Origin: Adiantum capillus-veneris
Taxonomy: Eukaryota; Streptophyta; Polypodiopsida; Polypodiales; Pteridaceae
Direction: 5' to 3'
NCBI GenBank assembly: GCA_014529385.2
Contig: CM043957.1
Span: 71,323,003 to 71,383,002, forward strand
Length of the DNA: 60,000 nt
Shown here: positions 1 through 10,666 of the stretch, piece after piece
Position numbering within the stretch: position 1 is the stretch's first letter
How the letters are laid out: the number at the start of each line of letters is the position of its first letter
Position numbers and translations under genes: made by a program
The notes under the pieces: model-generated
Seen by the model: the letters and a program-made list of their open reading frames with translations, nothing else
Told to the model about the DNA's origin: nothing
Databases searched by the model: none

Positions 1-484
1 CCATCACAAGGCTATCCCAACTATCCGGTAGAGATGATAGTATAGGGAGAGCTCGCACTTCGTCATCGAAATTGATTTTCACTGATCGAAGTTGACTTAT
101 GTTTGTGTTAAAGTCATTTAGGTGTTCTGCAACTGAACCATTTTCTGCCATCTTTAGATTGAACAAGCGCTTCATAAGAAATACCTTATTGGATGCCGAT
201 GGTTTCTCGTAGAAGTCGTCAAGTGACTTCATCAAGTCCTCCGTGGTCTTCATCTCCGAAACATTGAAGGCCACCGTTGACGCCAAGCTTAACCGGATTG
301 TTCCCAGTGCCTTTCGATCAAGGACAATCCATGCTTCATCTGCCATTGTTGCGGGCTTCTTCGCAAGACCGCCTAGTGGCAAATAGAGGTCCTTCTGGTA
401 GAGATAGTCTTCAATCTGCATCTTCCAATGTTGGTAGTTTTTGCCGTTGAACTTCTCAATCTTGAGCTTCCCTTCCTCCGCCAT
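1..484 (-). CDS. Copia gag polyprotein, N-terminal part (partial)
   Basis: The frame opens at an ATG at 484-482 on the minus strand and stays open for 161 codons to the edge. The start reads MAEEGKLKIEKFNGKNY, followed shortly by HWKMQIEDYL. This is the typical beginning of plant copia gag proteins (the UBN2/retrotran_gag type), in which a conserved W follows a FNG-NY motif. Later it carries the SASNKVFLMKRLFNLKM block shared with the gag at 6071. Gag would form the virus-like particle in the cytoplasm. No stop or frameshift is seen in this stretch, so this copy may be relatively intact. The start follows the primer binding site by about 60 bases, so the leader is very short compared with the 2.3-kb leader of the element at 3580. 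Confidence 0.85.
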   Translation of the reverse strand, partial: MAEEGKLKIEKFNGKNYQHWKMQIEDYLYQKDLYLPLGGLAKKPATMADEAWIVLDRKALGTIRLSLASTVAFNVSEMKTTEDLMKSLDDFYEKPSASNKVFLMKRLFNLKMAENGSVAEHLNDFNTNISQLRSVKINFDDEVRALPILSSLPDSWDSLVM

Positions 485-543
485 AACTCCCACTCAATTC
501 AAGGAATCCTTTCCTTGAGATAATTTAGCTACGAGCAACCCTT

Positions 544-555
544 GCTCTGATACCA
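544..555 (-). other. tRNA primer binding site of the left copia element
   Basis: On the minus strand this reads TGGTATCAGAGC, the standard plant retrotransposon primer site complementary to the 3' end of initiator methionine tRNA. It begins two bases inside the LTR end at 558, which fixes the LTR boundary and the direction of the element. Confidence 0.9.
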
Positions 556-557
556 GT

Positions 558-1307
558 TGTTAGGAAATAAGACGTAGCTAAATAGAGAATTGAGTAGATT
601 ACTTAATGGAGAGAGACAGATTTATATACACGAGATTATAGAGTAGAGAGAGAGAGAGAGTACACACGATATACGTGGTTCACCCAATGTGGGCTACGTC
701 CACGGGAAAGCAACCACTCAATGGCTTTAGTACTTCAAAACAAGAAGTAGTTTACAAAGGGATTATACCCTTAATGGAGCTCCCGCCTTGCTTCACTCTC
801 ACCACCTCACACTGACCTTGTTGCATCAACTTCACACTATGAAATGTGTGTAGAAATGGCCTCCTTTTATAGGCCAAAAGGGCTGCCCTCTCTTATGAGA
901 GACAGCCATGTGTAGCCGCCCTTGTGCGAATAAATCCAAATCGGACCCTCCAATCCGCCCATGTGTGGCCGTCCTTGAGAAGACAAGTCCGCTTTTGAAT
1001 TCGGCCACCGGCCATTGAATTCGGCCACCGGCCACCGGCCATTGACTTCCGACCACCGGCCACCGGCCATCGGCCATTGACTACCGGCCACCGGCCAACC
1101 GACCGGTTGTTTTCCAACCACTTTCCGGCCGCCGTCCGGCCATAATATTCCGGCGAAAAAGAATATTCTGGCGAAAAAAAAAGTCTCGGGGGCTCCGCCC
1201 CCGAGGCCTTTCAAGTTGCCCCTGATTCTTGTCCATGAAAATTTTGGTTTCCGATGAGTGATTTTCCTTCACGCACGATGGCTTCTCCTCATAATGGGGG
1301 CCTTACA
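558..1307 (-). repeat. 5' LTR of the left copia element
   Basis: The 750-bp LTR starts TGTTAGGAAATAAG and ends CCTTACA on the plus strand. It abuts the primer site at 555. A diverged copy in the opposite orientation lies at 11311-12014, and aligning the two termini supports the boundaries. It contains a GGCC-rich minisatellite at 999-1106. Short open frames inside it (repeats of GRWPVAGGR) come from that minisatellite and are not genes. Confidence 0.85.
999..1106. repeat. GGCC/ACCGGCC minisatellite inside the LTR
   Basis: The core CGGCCACCGGCCATTGA is repeated about four times with internal duplications of ACCGGCC. The corresponding part of the related LTR at 11311-12014 has only scattered GGCC motifs, so the array seems to have expanded in this copy. 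Confidence 0.8.
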
Positions 1308-2104
1308 AATGTGCGCTTTTACCACAGAAAAATTACAAGGGTAAATCAGGCTCCATACTTAACATGAGGCTCTTATTTATAGAGTCGTGGCCTATTAGCT
1401 TAAAAACCTCTAATAAAGTAAGTGTCTCTTATTGTCTCTTCCTGTATGAATGTATTTAAACTATCTCTCCTTAATTCACTTAGGCTATTTAAGAATTACT
1501 TGGGATAATAATTAGTGATATTTATGAAAATTATAAATACTTTTAAAAAAAATATTATAAAACTGCAAAACAAAATTCTTGTTTAACACGAAATATAAGC
1601 TATTAAGATGAGCATGACTTCAAAAAGTTACATCGATCAATAAATCATAGCAAACTCCACAAGAAAATCTTACTAAAGCATTTATATTCTCATTTCCATG
1701 CTTATATAGTCACAATTAAATTAATGTTTTCATAAGTCATACTGAACCAAATCTCAAGATGCGTAACAGTGTATACAATTCATGTAAAATTGAATCTCAA
1801 AAGAATTTGTATTTGATTGATTTTAATCTATAGAATCATTAAATCATACTTTTTAACTAAAATTACCACATTGATTTTTGTCTTTCTAAAAGAAGCCTTA
1901 GGTGAGAGTTGAGTCAGGCATACTTTCAATGTTTTCAGCGATGATTGAGACATACCTTCAATATTATTTAAATTTTACAATATTAAATGGATCTTATTAT
2001 TCCACCTATCATTTCGCATCCTCACATGGTTTGACTTCTCTTGCATTCTATTCTTTTAGAATGTTAAAGTGAAGCTTCATCTTACTTAATTCTAGTAAAT
2101 TCTA
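1308..2104. other. AT-rich stretch without recognised gene
   Basis: This is low-complexity AT-rich sequence with no long open frame. I recognise no protein, RNA gene or transposon end here. Confidence 0.5.
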
Positions 2105-2111
2105 TACATAC

Positions 2112-2202
<91 letters not shown>

Positions 2203-2222
2203 TAAGTACAAACACACACACA
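2105..2222. repeat. Compound microsatellite (TACA)n-(AT)n-(AC)n
   Basis: A TACA run is followed by about 40 bases of alternating AT, then about 34 bases of alternating AC, and then more CACA/TATA. Confidence 0.97.
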
Positions 2223-2667
2223 TATATTTATGTACTATGTTTATTAAACCTACCTTTTTTTAATGAAGGTATTAAAAAAGAAGTCCTTAAATATCAAGAC
2301 ATTAGCTTATAGCATAATCCGTCGTTGATGACAATGGTGGGGTCAAATTGACCAGTAAGCCGTTCGGGAACCGCTAGTTTGTAATTGTGTGTGTCTATGG
2401 ACAATACAATTTTATATTAAAACAATACAACTCCAACACTGATTAAAGATTACTTCAATAAATCTTTCCTCCCCCCTTACCTTCTACATGCCATAGTGAG
2501 TCCTCACCTAGTTCTTTTCCCTCAAGACATCGAGAAACGTTTCTTGGAAGCATCTGGGGAATTGGATTTGGCAAAGCAAAGCAAAAGCTCAAATTAAAAG
2601 GCCTTGGAAACAAAAAAAGACAGCGCTGGAGTGTTTTGAAAGCAATGGTAGAGATCTCCATTTCTTA
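2223..2667. other. Stretch without recognised gene
   Basis: There is no convincing coding frame or RNA gene. A 68-codon minus frame (2455-2661) has no recognisable domain. Confidence 0.45.
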
Positions 2668-2806
2668 AGAGTGTGGTTATGGGTGTGTGCACACACACAC
2701 ACACACATTTCTCAAGAGTGGCTTATGGGTGCGTGCGTGCACACACACACACACATGTATTTCTCAAGAGTGACTTATGGGTGCATGCACGCGTACACAC
2801 ACACAT
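2668..2806. repeat. Three-unit minisatellite with CA cores
   Basis: The unit CTCAAGAGTGGCTTATGGGT followed by a GTGC/CA run occurs three times with a period of roughly 54 bases. The 117-codon open frame across it is only translation of this repeat. Confidence 0.85.
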
Positions 2807-2964
2807 GAGGTCATTGTACGTTCTTTCCATGCGCACACATACAAACACTTGGAAGTGTGTGTATAATACTCACAGAGAGTTTTTTGACATCGGAGAGTGG
2901 CATCGATCACTCATGCGACATCAACATACACGACTTACTCTCTCTCGATATCTTCTCCCCACAC

Positions 2965-2968
<4 letters not shown>

Positions 2969-3005
<37 letters not shown>
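2969..3005. repeat. (GA)n microsatellite
   Basis: About 37 bases of uninterrupted GA. Confidence 0.97.
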
Positions 3006-3006
<1 letters not shown>

Positions 3007-3123
3007 CATCGGCTCTTGGCTCCTAGCATCAACAACCACAATCTTTGACATCTTTGGCTTCTTGACGAGCTTTTGTCCGGCGACAGAAGACATCATCGGC
3101 ATCTTCTTCCCTACTTCGATATA

Positions 3124-3297
3124 GCAAGAGGGAGAGAGAACAGTTTGGCTCTCCTCCGGCGTAGTCTCCACATCGACTTGGAAATTTGGCGCTTTCGTCC
3201 CACAACCGAAGACAACATGGAGTATCGATTTTTTGGCATCAGCGCAACGAGCGAGAGCAGTTTGGCTCTCCTCAAGCATAGCCTTGCCATCGATTCT
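3124..3297. repeat. Two-copy direct repeat of about 55 bp, period about 119
   Basis: The block containing CAGTTTGGCTCTCCTC occurs near 3143 and again near 3260, with similar sequence on both sides ending in CATCGA. The surrounding sequence resembles the long leader of the copia element that starts at 3580. It may be debris of a related leader, but that is an inference. Confidence 0.6.
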
Positions 3298-3316
3298 CCT
3301 CAAAATGGGAAGAGAT

Positions 3317-3453
3317 AGGCAAGTAGAGAGAGAAAATAGAAAACGGAGAGGGAGAGAGAGAGAGAGAGAGAGAGAGATGAAAGTAGAGAGAGTAGAGAAA
3401 GAGAGAGATAGGGAGAGAGTAGAGAGTAGAAGAAAAAGAGATAGATAAGGAAA

Positions 3454-3499
<46 letters not shown>

Positions 3500-3579
3500 G
3501 GACAGTAGAGAGAAAGAGAGAGAGATAGGGGGGGGGGAGAGGGAGAGAGAGAGAGTAGAGAGAAAGAGATAGAGTAAAG
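3317..3579. repeat. GA-rich imperfect microsatellite tract
   Basis: This is long purine-rich sequence of GAGA runs with interspersed TAGAG. It directly abuts the copia LTR at 3580, and a comparable tract resumes right after the 3' LTR at 10544. The element therefore inserted into this tract. Leu/Ser-rich minus-strand frames over it are artefacts. Confidence 0.9.
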
Positions 3580-3775
3580 TGTTGGGATATAGGACAGGTG
3601 GCCGTGGAAAACCATCCTTACACTTTTTCTTCGTAATCAATATAGGGAGAGAAAGTGAGAGAGTTGACTCTCTCTCACTTTCCTCTCCATTAACCCAACT
3701 CCCTATATGTGTCTGTGCTCTATCCCTTCCCCCTTCTCCTTCCCTCTCTTGCACACTCCGTAGCAGCACCCATCA
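3580..3775 (+). repeat. 5' LTR of the 3.6-10.5 kb copia element
   Basis: A 196-bp LTR starting TGTTGGGATATAGGACAGG and ending CACCCATCA. It matches the 194-bp copy at 10350-10543 with scattered substitutions. Confidence 0.92.
3645..3688. repeat. Inverted repeat (hairpin) inside the LTR
   Basis: GAGAGAAAGTGAGAGAG is followed after a 4-5 base loop by its near-perfect complement CTCTCTCACTTTCCTCTC. The same hairpin is kept in the 3' LTR (about 10415-10460). Confidence 0.8.
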
Positions 3776-3777
3776 AT

Positions 3778-3790
3778 TGGTATCAGAGCC
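3778..3790 (+). other. tRNA-Met primer binding site
   Basis: TGGTATCAGAGCC starts two bases after the LTR end. Confidence 0.92.
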
Positions 3791-6070
3791 CAGGAGCACG
3801 GCTCTCGAACCCCGACTCACCGCGCACACAACGACCTCTATCGGGATTTGAGGAGCTTCCAGAATTGAAGCTTGCAGGGGTAGCAACACTCAGGCAGCCG
3901 TCAGGTCGGGCGCATTCGACATCAAACAGATCATGGGGCTGTGAGCACTGCAGTGGAAAGGAGTGAGCACTTTGGCAGTATCCGACACGAGCAGAGGGCG
4001 CAACCGAGCAGCATCAATTGAGGAAATGTAGCATTCGAGCTTGTGATAGAGCATGGAGCCTTGAGATTGGCTACCTCCTGTAGAGAAACGAGGAGATCAT
4101 GCTCGGGGGTAATTTTAAGCAAGCAGCAAGAGCTACAGCAGGGCAATCGAACAAGAGAGAGAATTGGGGGAGTGATTAATTTGAGCAGTGCCGAGTTTTT
4201 GAGCAAGACGATAGCAGGGGAATCTAAGAAGCTTGAGAGAGAGCTTAAGTGCAAACAAAGCAGGGTTGTAAGCTGCAGAAACGAGTAGGAGGCAAGAAGG
4301 CGTTGTGTATAACACACACTCACACACTCACTGTGTGTAGGAGACTGGTGCAAGTCCAAGCATGGGCAATTGGGCAGCACTACAGAGCAAAAGCGGGTAT
4401 AACTGAGTATTGGGAATTGCAATCCTACACCCGGATGCACGTCGAATCAGGGCAGCCATAGCGCTCGTCAGAGCTGCAGGCTCTCGTCAGTTTTGTGCAG
4501 GCTTGTCAGTCCAACAAAAAGAAATTCACTTTTTTTTTTGAACTTTGAGCCTTAAAATCCCTTGTGTGCAAGAGTTGCTTCCCACCATTCTCGACAACTC
4601 CATCCTCCTCTCTCTTGCACTCTATCTCTGACCCCGTCCCCACCCTAGCCCCGAATTTTGAACTTATGAGACAGAGAAAGATCGGCCATTTTTTTTAAAA
4701 CTTGTGTTCAACAATTTCAACTTCTCGACCCAGCCCACACACGCTTAGCTTAAGTGGTGAGACCGAGCTTGAGACAGCAGAGTGAGAGAGAGAGAGAGAG
4801 AGTGATTGAGTGTATGGCCATCTTTGACACCATTCTCATGCATTGAGAGAGAGTGTCGACAGCAGCTTTGAGCATTGACGACCTCGACTTCGGCGCTTCT
4901 ATGGCTATTCGGCTAGCCACTCTCGTCCGGGGACAGGAGACGACATCGAAATCAGAGATTAGAGCCATTTTGACACCGAGTCTCACGTTTCGACATCGGC
5001 TTTCATTACTCTCATTATAGGTGGATTTTCCACATCCAACCTCGACAGCGAGTGTTCCCACAGACGAGAACTTTCTGCGGACGGTCGTGCTTGCCACACG
5101 TACGGCTGAGGTGCCTCTACCATAGAGGAGTGACACCCAGCATCGGCACCGAGTGCACCGATCGTGTTGTATGACACAATTTTTGGCTACGACACCTTTG
5201 GTGGCTATTCGACTAGCGCATTTTTGCTCGCTGGTGAAAATCGGCACATAGCTACACCGACATGCAGGTTACTTATTAAAGGGGGGTTTTCAGTTGGTTT
5301 ACACAGATTTACCAAACACGGTGCTTTCACTGGCGATTTTGGCAATCATTTTGGGAGCAGTTTCTCTGCGGACAGATGCGTTGACAGGTGCATTTTTGTG
5401 TGAGCACACTTAGTGCTACTGAGCTCTTTTGAGAGCAGATATCCCTGCACGGATCACTTTTACTCCAGGAAATAGTCCTATTTGAGTGCGCTTTACTCAT
5501 GTACGTTGAGTTGTGAACACTACCCATTGTACTATGTGTGGAGCCTTTTTTGGCTATTGTGGCAGTTTTTTCTCGGTCATTTCTGAGACTCGGACACCGG
5601 AAGAGCCCTTTCTGAGACTGTGGCTAGTCCATTTGTGTCTGCATTAGCCTTTTGGAGGGTCCATAGCGTGAGGTTTTCTTTGAGCTTGGTTGTGCTCGAA
5701 TGTTGAATTACCTTCGGTGGTACAGGTAGCTGGAGTTCCCCACTTTCGGTACCCTTGCCATAGAAAATGTATCTGGACGGTTTCATATGCTTTTGATGCT
5801 AAGTTGGCGATCACATTGGCAATGAAAGTATCAGTTTTTTGATACCCAGTTAGTGCAATTGGCACATTTATGCGTACTTTGAGTTGAGTTTTGACTCCTC
5901 ATACAAAGGAGACTCTGCTGGATTTCCTTTCCCGCAAGTCGTGACTTTCATGGTTGGCACCTTTTGACCCTATTTCGGTTGAGATTTTACTCCCAATACA
6001 AAGGTTACTCTGTCCAAATTTCTGCAGCTTCTCGCCATAGTTTGACACCTCTCAAACCCTCTTGTCAGCG
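3791..6070 (+). other. Unusually long untranslated leader of the copia element
   Basis: About 2.3 kb separates the primer site from the gag ATG. The first 700 bases are rich in AGCA/GAGC words, then comes a short (GA)n at about 4782-4803 and a region of recurring CGACATCG/GACACC words up to about 5330. No reading frame in it resembles a protein family. Parts resemble the leader of the truncated element at 26115. It could include foreign sequence captured by the element. Confidence 0.6.
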
Positions 6071-6457
6071 ATGGCTTCTTCTTCTGATGGAAGCAACTTC
6101 ACCATGTGGAAAGAGCGCATGAAAGATGTTTTGACAAACAAAGGCCTATCAAAACCGTTCAAAGAGCGTGCAGAGGAGGATGACTATATGCAAGCCCGGT
6201 GGGAGCTTTTGGATGCGAGAGCCATGGCTATGATACATCTACATCTAGCCGAGTTAGTGTTCTTCACTATCATAGGGAAGACAACAACCAAGGAACTTTG
6301 GGATAGCTTATGTTCATCATGGGAGAGCAAAAGTGCATCCAACAAAGTTTTTCTCATGAAAAAGATTATGAAGCTCAACATGAAAGAAGGTAACACAATT
6401 TCTGGTCACTTAAATGAGCAACTCCTTGTTCAGTCAGTGGACATCTCAGTGCTTTAA
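6071..6457 (+). pseudogene. Copia gag (UBN2-type), N-terminal part, frameshifted
   Basis: From the ATG at 6071 the frame reads MASSSDGSNFTMWKERM and continues with ELWDSLCSSWESKSASNKVF and a LMKKIMKLNMKEG block, all typical of plant copia gag. The SASNKVFLMK part matches the gag at the left window edge. The frame ends early at 6457. Gag-like sequence continues in other frames (for example SWDIFCMAISNSAPNGKL near 6510-6570) down to the zinc knuckle, so the gene is broken by at least one frameshift and a stop. Confidence 0.85.
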
Positions 6458-6599
6458 GGAGTTTGTCGACGAACTCAAGTCTATATTCTTGTTATGATCT
6501 CTACCCAATTCATGGGACATCTTTTGCATGGCCATTAGCAATTCGGCTCCAAATGGCAAGTTAGTGTCCAATGACGTCACAAATGCGTTGCTCACTAAA

Positions 6600-9500
6600 A
6601 AAATTTGACGTAAATCTCTTGATGGTGCTGGTCATGGAGATGCATATATGGATGGTAGTTCAACGAAGGAAAGAGGCCGTGATAGGAACAAATACAAAGC
6701 AAAAGAAGATAGCAAAATCCTCGTAGTCCTAGCAGACATAGGAACTCAAGTAGAAACCACAGTGCCAGAAATATCAAGTGCGACTATTGCCATAAGAAGG
6801 GTCATTACAAAAAGGATTGTCGCAGTTTCCTAAGAGATCAAAAAAACATGCAAAAGGATAATTTTGAAAAAGACAAAAGTACAGTAAAGATTGAGCAGCT
6901 CAATGTGGTTGAGTCTCCCATACTTGCCACTGCAGTAGAGGATGCTCCTCCTCTAGTGATGAACATTATGCCAACAAAGATTCATGCAGAGGTAACAACA
7001 TATCCCTTTGATGTTCTCATTTTCACTTCAGATCTCACTCCAGATGCTTTGGTAGCACAGGATGAGGGTTATGCACAGAATTGGATTCTTGATTCTGGTG
7101 CAAGTTTCATATCACACCGCATAGAGAGTGGTTTTCCTCTTATGCATCCATGCATGGCATAGTCAAGCTTGGTGATTCCTATGAGCTTGATATTATTGGC
7201 ATTGGTGATGTGAAACTTCAGATGCATAATGGCACTACTTTTGTGTTGCAAAATGTCAGACATGTGCCCAAGCTTACAAAGAGCTTGCTTTCTGTAGGGC
7301 AATTGGATGATCTTGGCTACACTACAGTTTTTGGTAATCGTTCTTGGCTGATCCGCAAGAACAACCTTGTCATGATGAAAGGTCGTAAAAATGGATCCAT
7401 GTACTCTATGTTTGTTTCGAGTGTCGATGAACACTCTATCTATGTTGTCGAGTTGTCGTCTACTGAGTTGTGGCATAGCCGGCTAGGGTATATTAGCCAA
7501 AAGGGAATGAAAAAACTTCAGCATTTTGGCTACTTACCTGTATTAGATTACATGGATTTTTCATTGTGTGAGCATTGTCTATACGGCAAACATACTAGGT
7601 TGACATCTTCGCCATTGAACAAAAAACTAGGCGACCCCTAGACTTAGTGCACAATGATTTGTGTGGTTCAATGCCACATAAAACTCTAGGGGGGGCAAAC
7701 TACTTTCTCACGTTCATAGATGATTCTACCAGAAAGGTGTGGGTGTATCTCCAGCGTAAGGAAGAGGTCTTTTCTACGTTCCAAAAGTTCCTTGCCATGG
7801 TTGAGAACCAATCAGGAAAAAAGCTCAAAGCTTTTCGCACGGACAATGGTGAAGAATACGTCTCCACGGAGTTCACGGATTTTTGCAATCGACGACGGAT
7901 TCGTTGGCAGTTTACTGCTCCATACACACCAATGAATTGCACAATTCAAGAGCGAGTTATCTCTATGATTTCTATGGTGAAGCTTACTCCAAAGTTTTGG
8001 GGGGAAACTGTTCTGGACAACAATACACATCACCACATCAAGGATTTTTGCAATCGAAGACGCATTTGTCGGTAGTTTATTTCTCCATACACACCTGCAC
8101 AAAATGGAATAGCTGAAAGAATGAATCACACGATTCAAGAGCGAGTTATCTCTATGATTTCTATGGCGAAGCTTACTCCAGAGTTTTGGGGGGAAGCTGT
8201 TCTGGACAACAATGCACATCATCAACAGGTCACCTAGTTCTCCTTTGAATTTCAAAATTCCAGAGGAATTATGGACTGGGAAAACGCCAAGTTATGAGTA
8301 TTAATGTGTATTTGGATGTGACACATATGCACATGTGCCCAAAGAACTTCGTCGCAAGTTAGATCCCAGGTCACACAAATGCATTTTTATCGGCTATGGT
8401 GCAAATGGAGAGATGAGCTATCGTCTATGGCTCCCAAAATCCAACAAAGTCATTCGTAGCTCACACGTGATTCAATGAATAAAAAATGCACAAGAAGCCC
8501 ATTAAAGAAGTCGAGTATATACGCGTTTATTTTGAAGCTGTAGCCTCCGAACCAACTCAGTTCAGTAGTGTTGCACCTAATCCTCAAGTGCAAGATACTA
8601 CTATTGCTCCAGAGAGAGAAAAGTCTAGCAGTCAGGTACTGAGACACTCTGTAAGAGTATCAGGTCACCCAAGAAGATTGAGTCGAGAATACACCACATT
8701 TTAGTCACTGATAGTGGAGAGCCAACCTCCTACAAAGAAGCTATACAAATGGATGATAGAGTTAAGTGGGAGCAGGCTATGCAATCAAAATAATTCAATT
8801 GTGGCTAATGAGACATGGGATTTGGTTGAATTACCAAAAGGCAAAAATGATTTACCTTGCAAGTGGGTATACAAGAAGAAGTATACAGCGGAAGATCCCG
8901 AGCTTAGGTACAAAGCTTGTCTAGTTGCCAAGGCCTTTCAAGCAACAAAAAGGTGTGGATTTTGATGATATTTTCTCTCCAGTAGTCAAGATGACTACAC
9001 TTCACACTGTCCTTGGCTTGGTTGCTATCCAAGACATGGAACTTTTCCAAATGGATGTGAACACAACATTTCTTCACGCGGATCTAGATGAAGATATCTA
9101 CATGAAACAACTAGAGGGTTTCCTATGGGAAACCCAAAAGCCAACAAGGACAGAATTGGTTTGTAGACTTAAAAAGACACTCTATGGCCTCAAGCAAGGT
9201 TCAAAGCAGTGGTATCAAAAATTCAACAAATTCATGCAGTCTGAGGGTTACATAAGAAGTCAAGAGGATCACTGCTTATACACAAAGAGGTTGAATGTTG
9301 GTTCTTTAATCATCTTGATCTTGTATGTAGATGATATGCTTATCGCAATCAAATCAATTGAAGAGATCAATCAATTGAAAAAGATGTTAAGCACTTAGTT
9401 TTCCATGAAAGATTTGGAAATGCCAATCACTTTCTTGGTATGTGCATCAAGAGTGACAGGCAACATGGAATTCTTGAATTATATCAAGAAAAGTACATAC

Positions 9501-10258
9501 ACAAATTCTTGTGACGTTTTAGTATGCAGGGGGGAAGTCACCGAGTACCCAATGCAAGCATACTTGAAACTTAGAGAGGAATATTCTCCCAAGACAATTG
9601 CTGAGAAAGAGGAAATTGCGAAAGTTCCATATTTTTCAGCAGTTTGCAGTTTGATCTATGGTAGCCACAAGACCAGACATTGCACATGCAGTGGGAGTGG
9701 TTAGTAGGTACATAACAAACCCTGGCAAGAAGCATTGGGAAGAAGTGAAGACAATTCTCAGATACTTAAAGGGTACAACTAGCATGTGTTTACACTTTGA
9801 AAACATCGATGCATCTATTGTAGGTTACACGGATGCGGATTATGCCGGTTGTGTGGATCATAGAAGATCCACATCTGGCTATGTGTTCATGTTTGCTGGA
9901 GTAGCTATCTCTTAGAGATCATGTCTCGAAGACTGCACATCTTCATCTACTGAGGCAGAATATGTTGATGCGTCTGACGCAAGCAAGGAAGCCATATGGT
10001 TAACTCATATAGTGGGAGATTTGGGCATTCACGAGGTTCCAGTACTGCATTGTGATAGTCAGAGCCATTGCTTTGGCAAAGAATCCGGTGTTTCAATCAA
10101 AGTCAAAACACATAGAGGTCAGATACCATGTCATACAAGATGCATTGGTTGGCAAACACATTGAGCTTGTCAAGGTTCACACTGACAACAACCCCGCAGA
10201 TGCTCTCACAAAGAGCCTGCTCGGAGCGATTTACACATTGCATATAACTTATGGGTGA
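6600..10258 (+). pseudogene. Copia pol polyprotein remnant (zinc knuckle, PR, INT, RT, RNase H)
   Basis: Domains follow in the copia order. A CCHC zinc knuckle CDYCHKKGHYKKDC is at 6779-6820. The protease motif WILDSGAS is near 7081, missing the usual following region in one frame. The GAG-preintegrase zinc-binding segment (LWHSRLGY ... CEHCLYGKH) is at about 7465-7600, followed by an integrase core with FIDDSTRKVWVY and FRTDNGEE. The reverse transcriptase has the catalytic YVDDM near 9323-9337. The RNase H shows GYTDADYAGC and SSTEAEYVDAS. The frame is broken near 7160, 7640, 8075, 8704, 8965, 9400 and 9915, so it is inactive. The integrase part also carries a tandem duplication at 7872-8240. 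Confidence 0.9.
7872..8240 (+). repeat. Tandem duplication of about 170-195 bp in the integrase region
   Basis: The block beginning GGATTTTTGCAATCGA and running through TTCTGGACAACAAT occurs at 7877-8030 and again at 8042-8215. The second copy keeps an extra stretch (around 8098-8125) that is missing from the first, so the first copy has an internal deletion. The duplicates also differ at several single bases. Confidence 0.85.
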
Positions 10259-10338
10259 AGGATGAAGCCTAGGAGATGCTTCATCAATTTTGTATAGACT
10301 AACTGTAGGTGATGCCACTATTGGCCACCATGACCTTC

Positions 10339-10349
10339 AAGTGGGAGGT
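10339..10349 (+). other. Polypurine tract of the copia element
   Basis: AAGTGGGAGGT lies directly before the 3' LTR, the expected place for the plus-strand primer. Confidence 0.75.
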
Positions 10350-10543
10350 TGTTGGGATGTAGGCCAGGTGGCCGTGGGAAACCACCCTTACACTTTTTCT
10401 TCATAATCAATATAGGGAGAGAAAGTGAGAGAGTTGACTCTCTCTCACTTTCCTCTCCACTAACCCAACTCCCTGTCTGTCTGTGCTTTATCCCTTCCCC
10501 CTTCTCCTTGTTTCTCTTGCACACTCCATAGCAGCACCCATCA
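10350..10543 (+). repeat. 3' LTR of the 3.6-10.5 kb copia element
   Basis: A 194-bp LTR starting TGTTGGGATGTAGGCCAGG and ending CACCCATCA. It is followed by TAGAG, against TAAAG before the 5' LTR. Confidence 0.92.
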
Positions 10544-10614
10544 TAGAGAAAGAGGGAGAGATAGATTAGAGAGATAGGGAGGGAGATATAGTAGAGAGGG
10601 AGGGAGGGTAGAGA

Positions 10615-10666
<52 letters not shown>

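Larger units (their letters stand above)
1..1307 (-). mobile_element. 5' end of a Ty1/copia retrotransposon, cut by the window edge
   Basis: Read on the minus strand, an LTR (1307 to 558) is followed directly by a primer binding site and then by a gag reading frame that runs off the window at base 1. This is the order expected of the 5' end of a copia element. The rest of the element (protease, integrase, reverse transcriptase, 3' LTR) must lie to the left of the window, so its completeness and target duplication cannot be judged. Confidence 0.85.
3580..10543 (+). mobile_element. Complete but decayed Ty1/copia retrotransposon
   Basis: The element is 6964 bp with two short LTRs (3580-3775 and 10350-10543), a primer site at 3778, an unusually long leader, gag at 6071, a broken pol to about 10258 and a purine tract just before the 3' LTR. 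Flanking pentamers are TAAAG on the left and TAGAG on the right, an imperfect target duplication in GA-rich DNA. Several stops and frameshifts in pol show it cannot encode its own proteins. The gag-protease-integrase-RT-RNase H order is the copia order. Confidence 0.9.

Noticed and set aside
832-1272. Several short minus-strand frames with GRWPVAGGR repeats
   Set aside because: They lie wholly inside an LTR and reflect the GGCC minisatellite.
2935-3769. Long minus-strand frames rich in Leu and Ser
   Set aside because: They are translations of GA/CT microsatellites, and several frames are open at once for the same reason.
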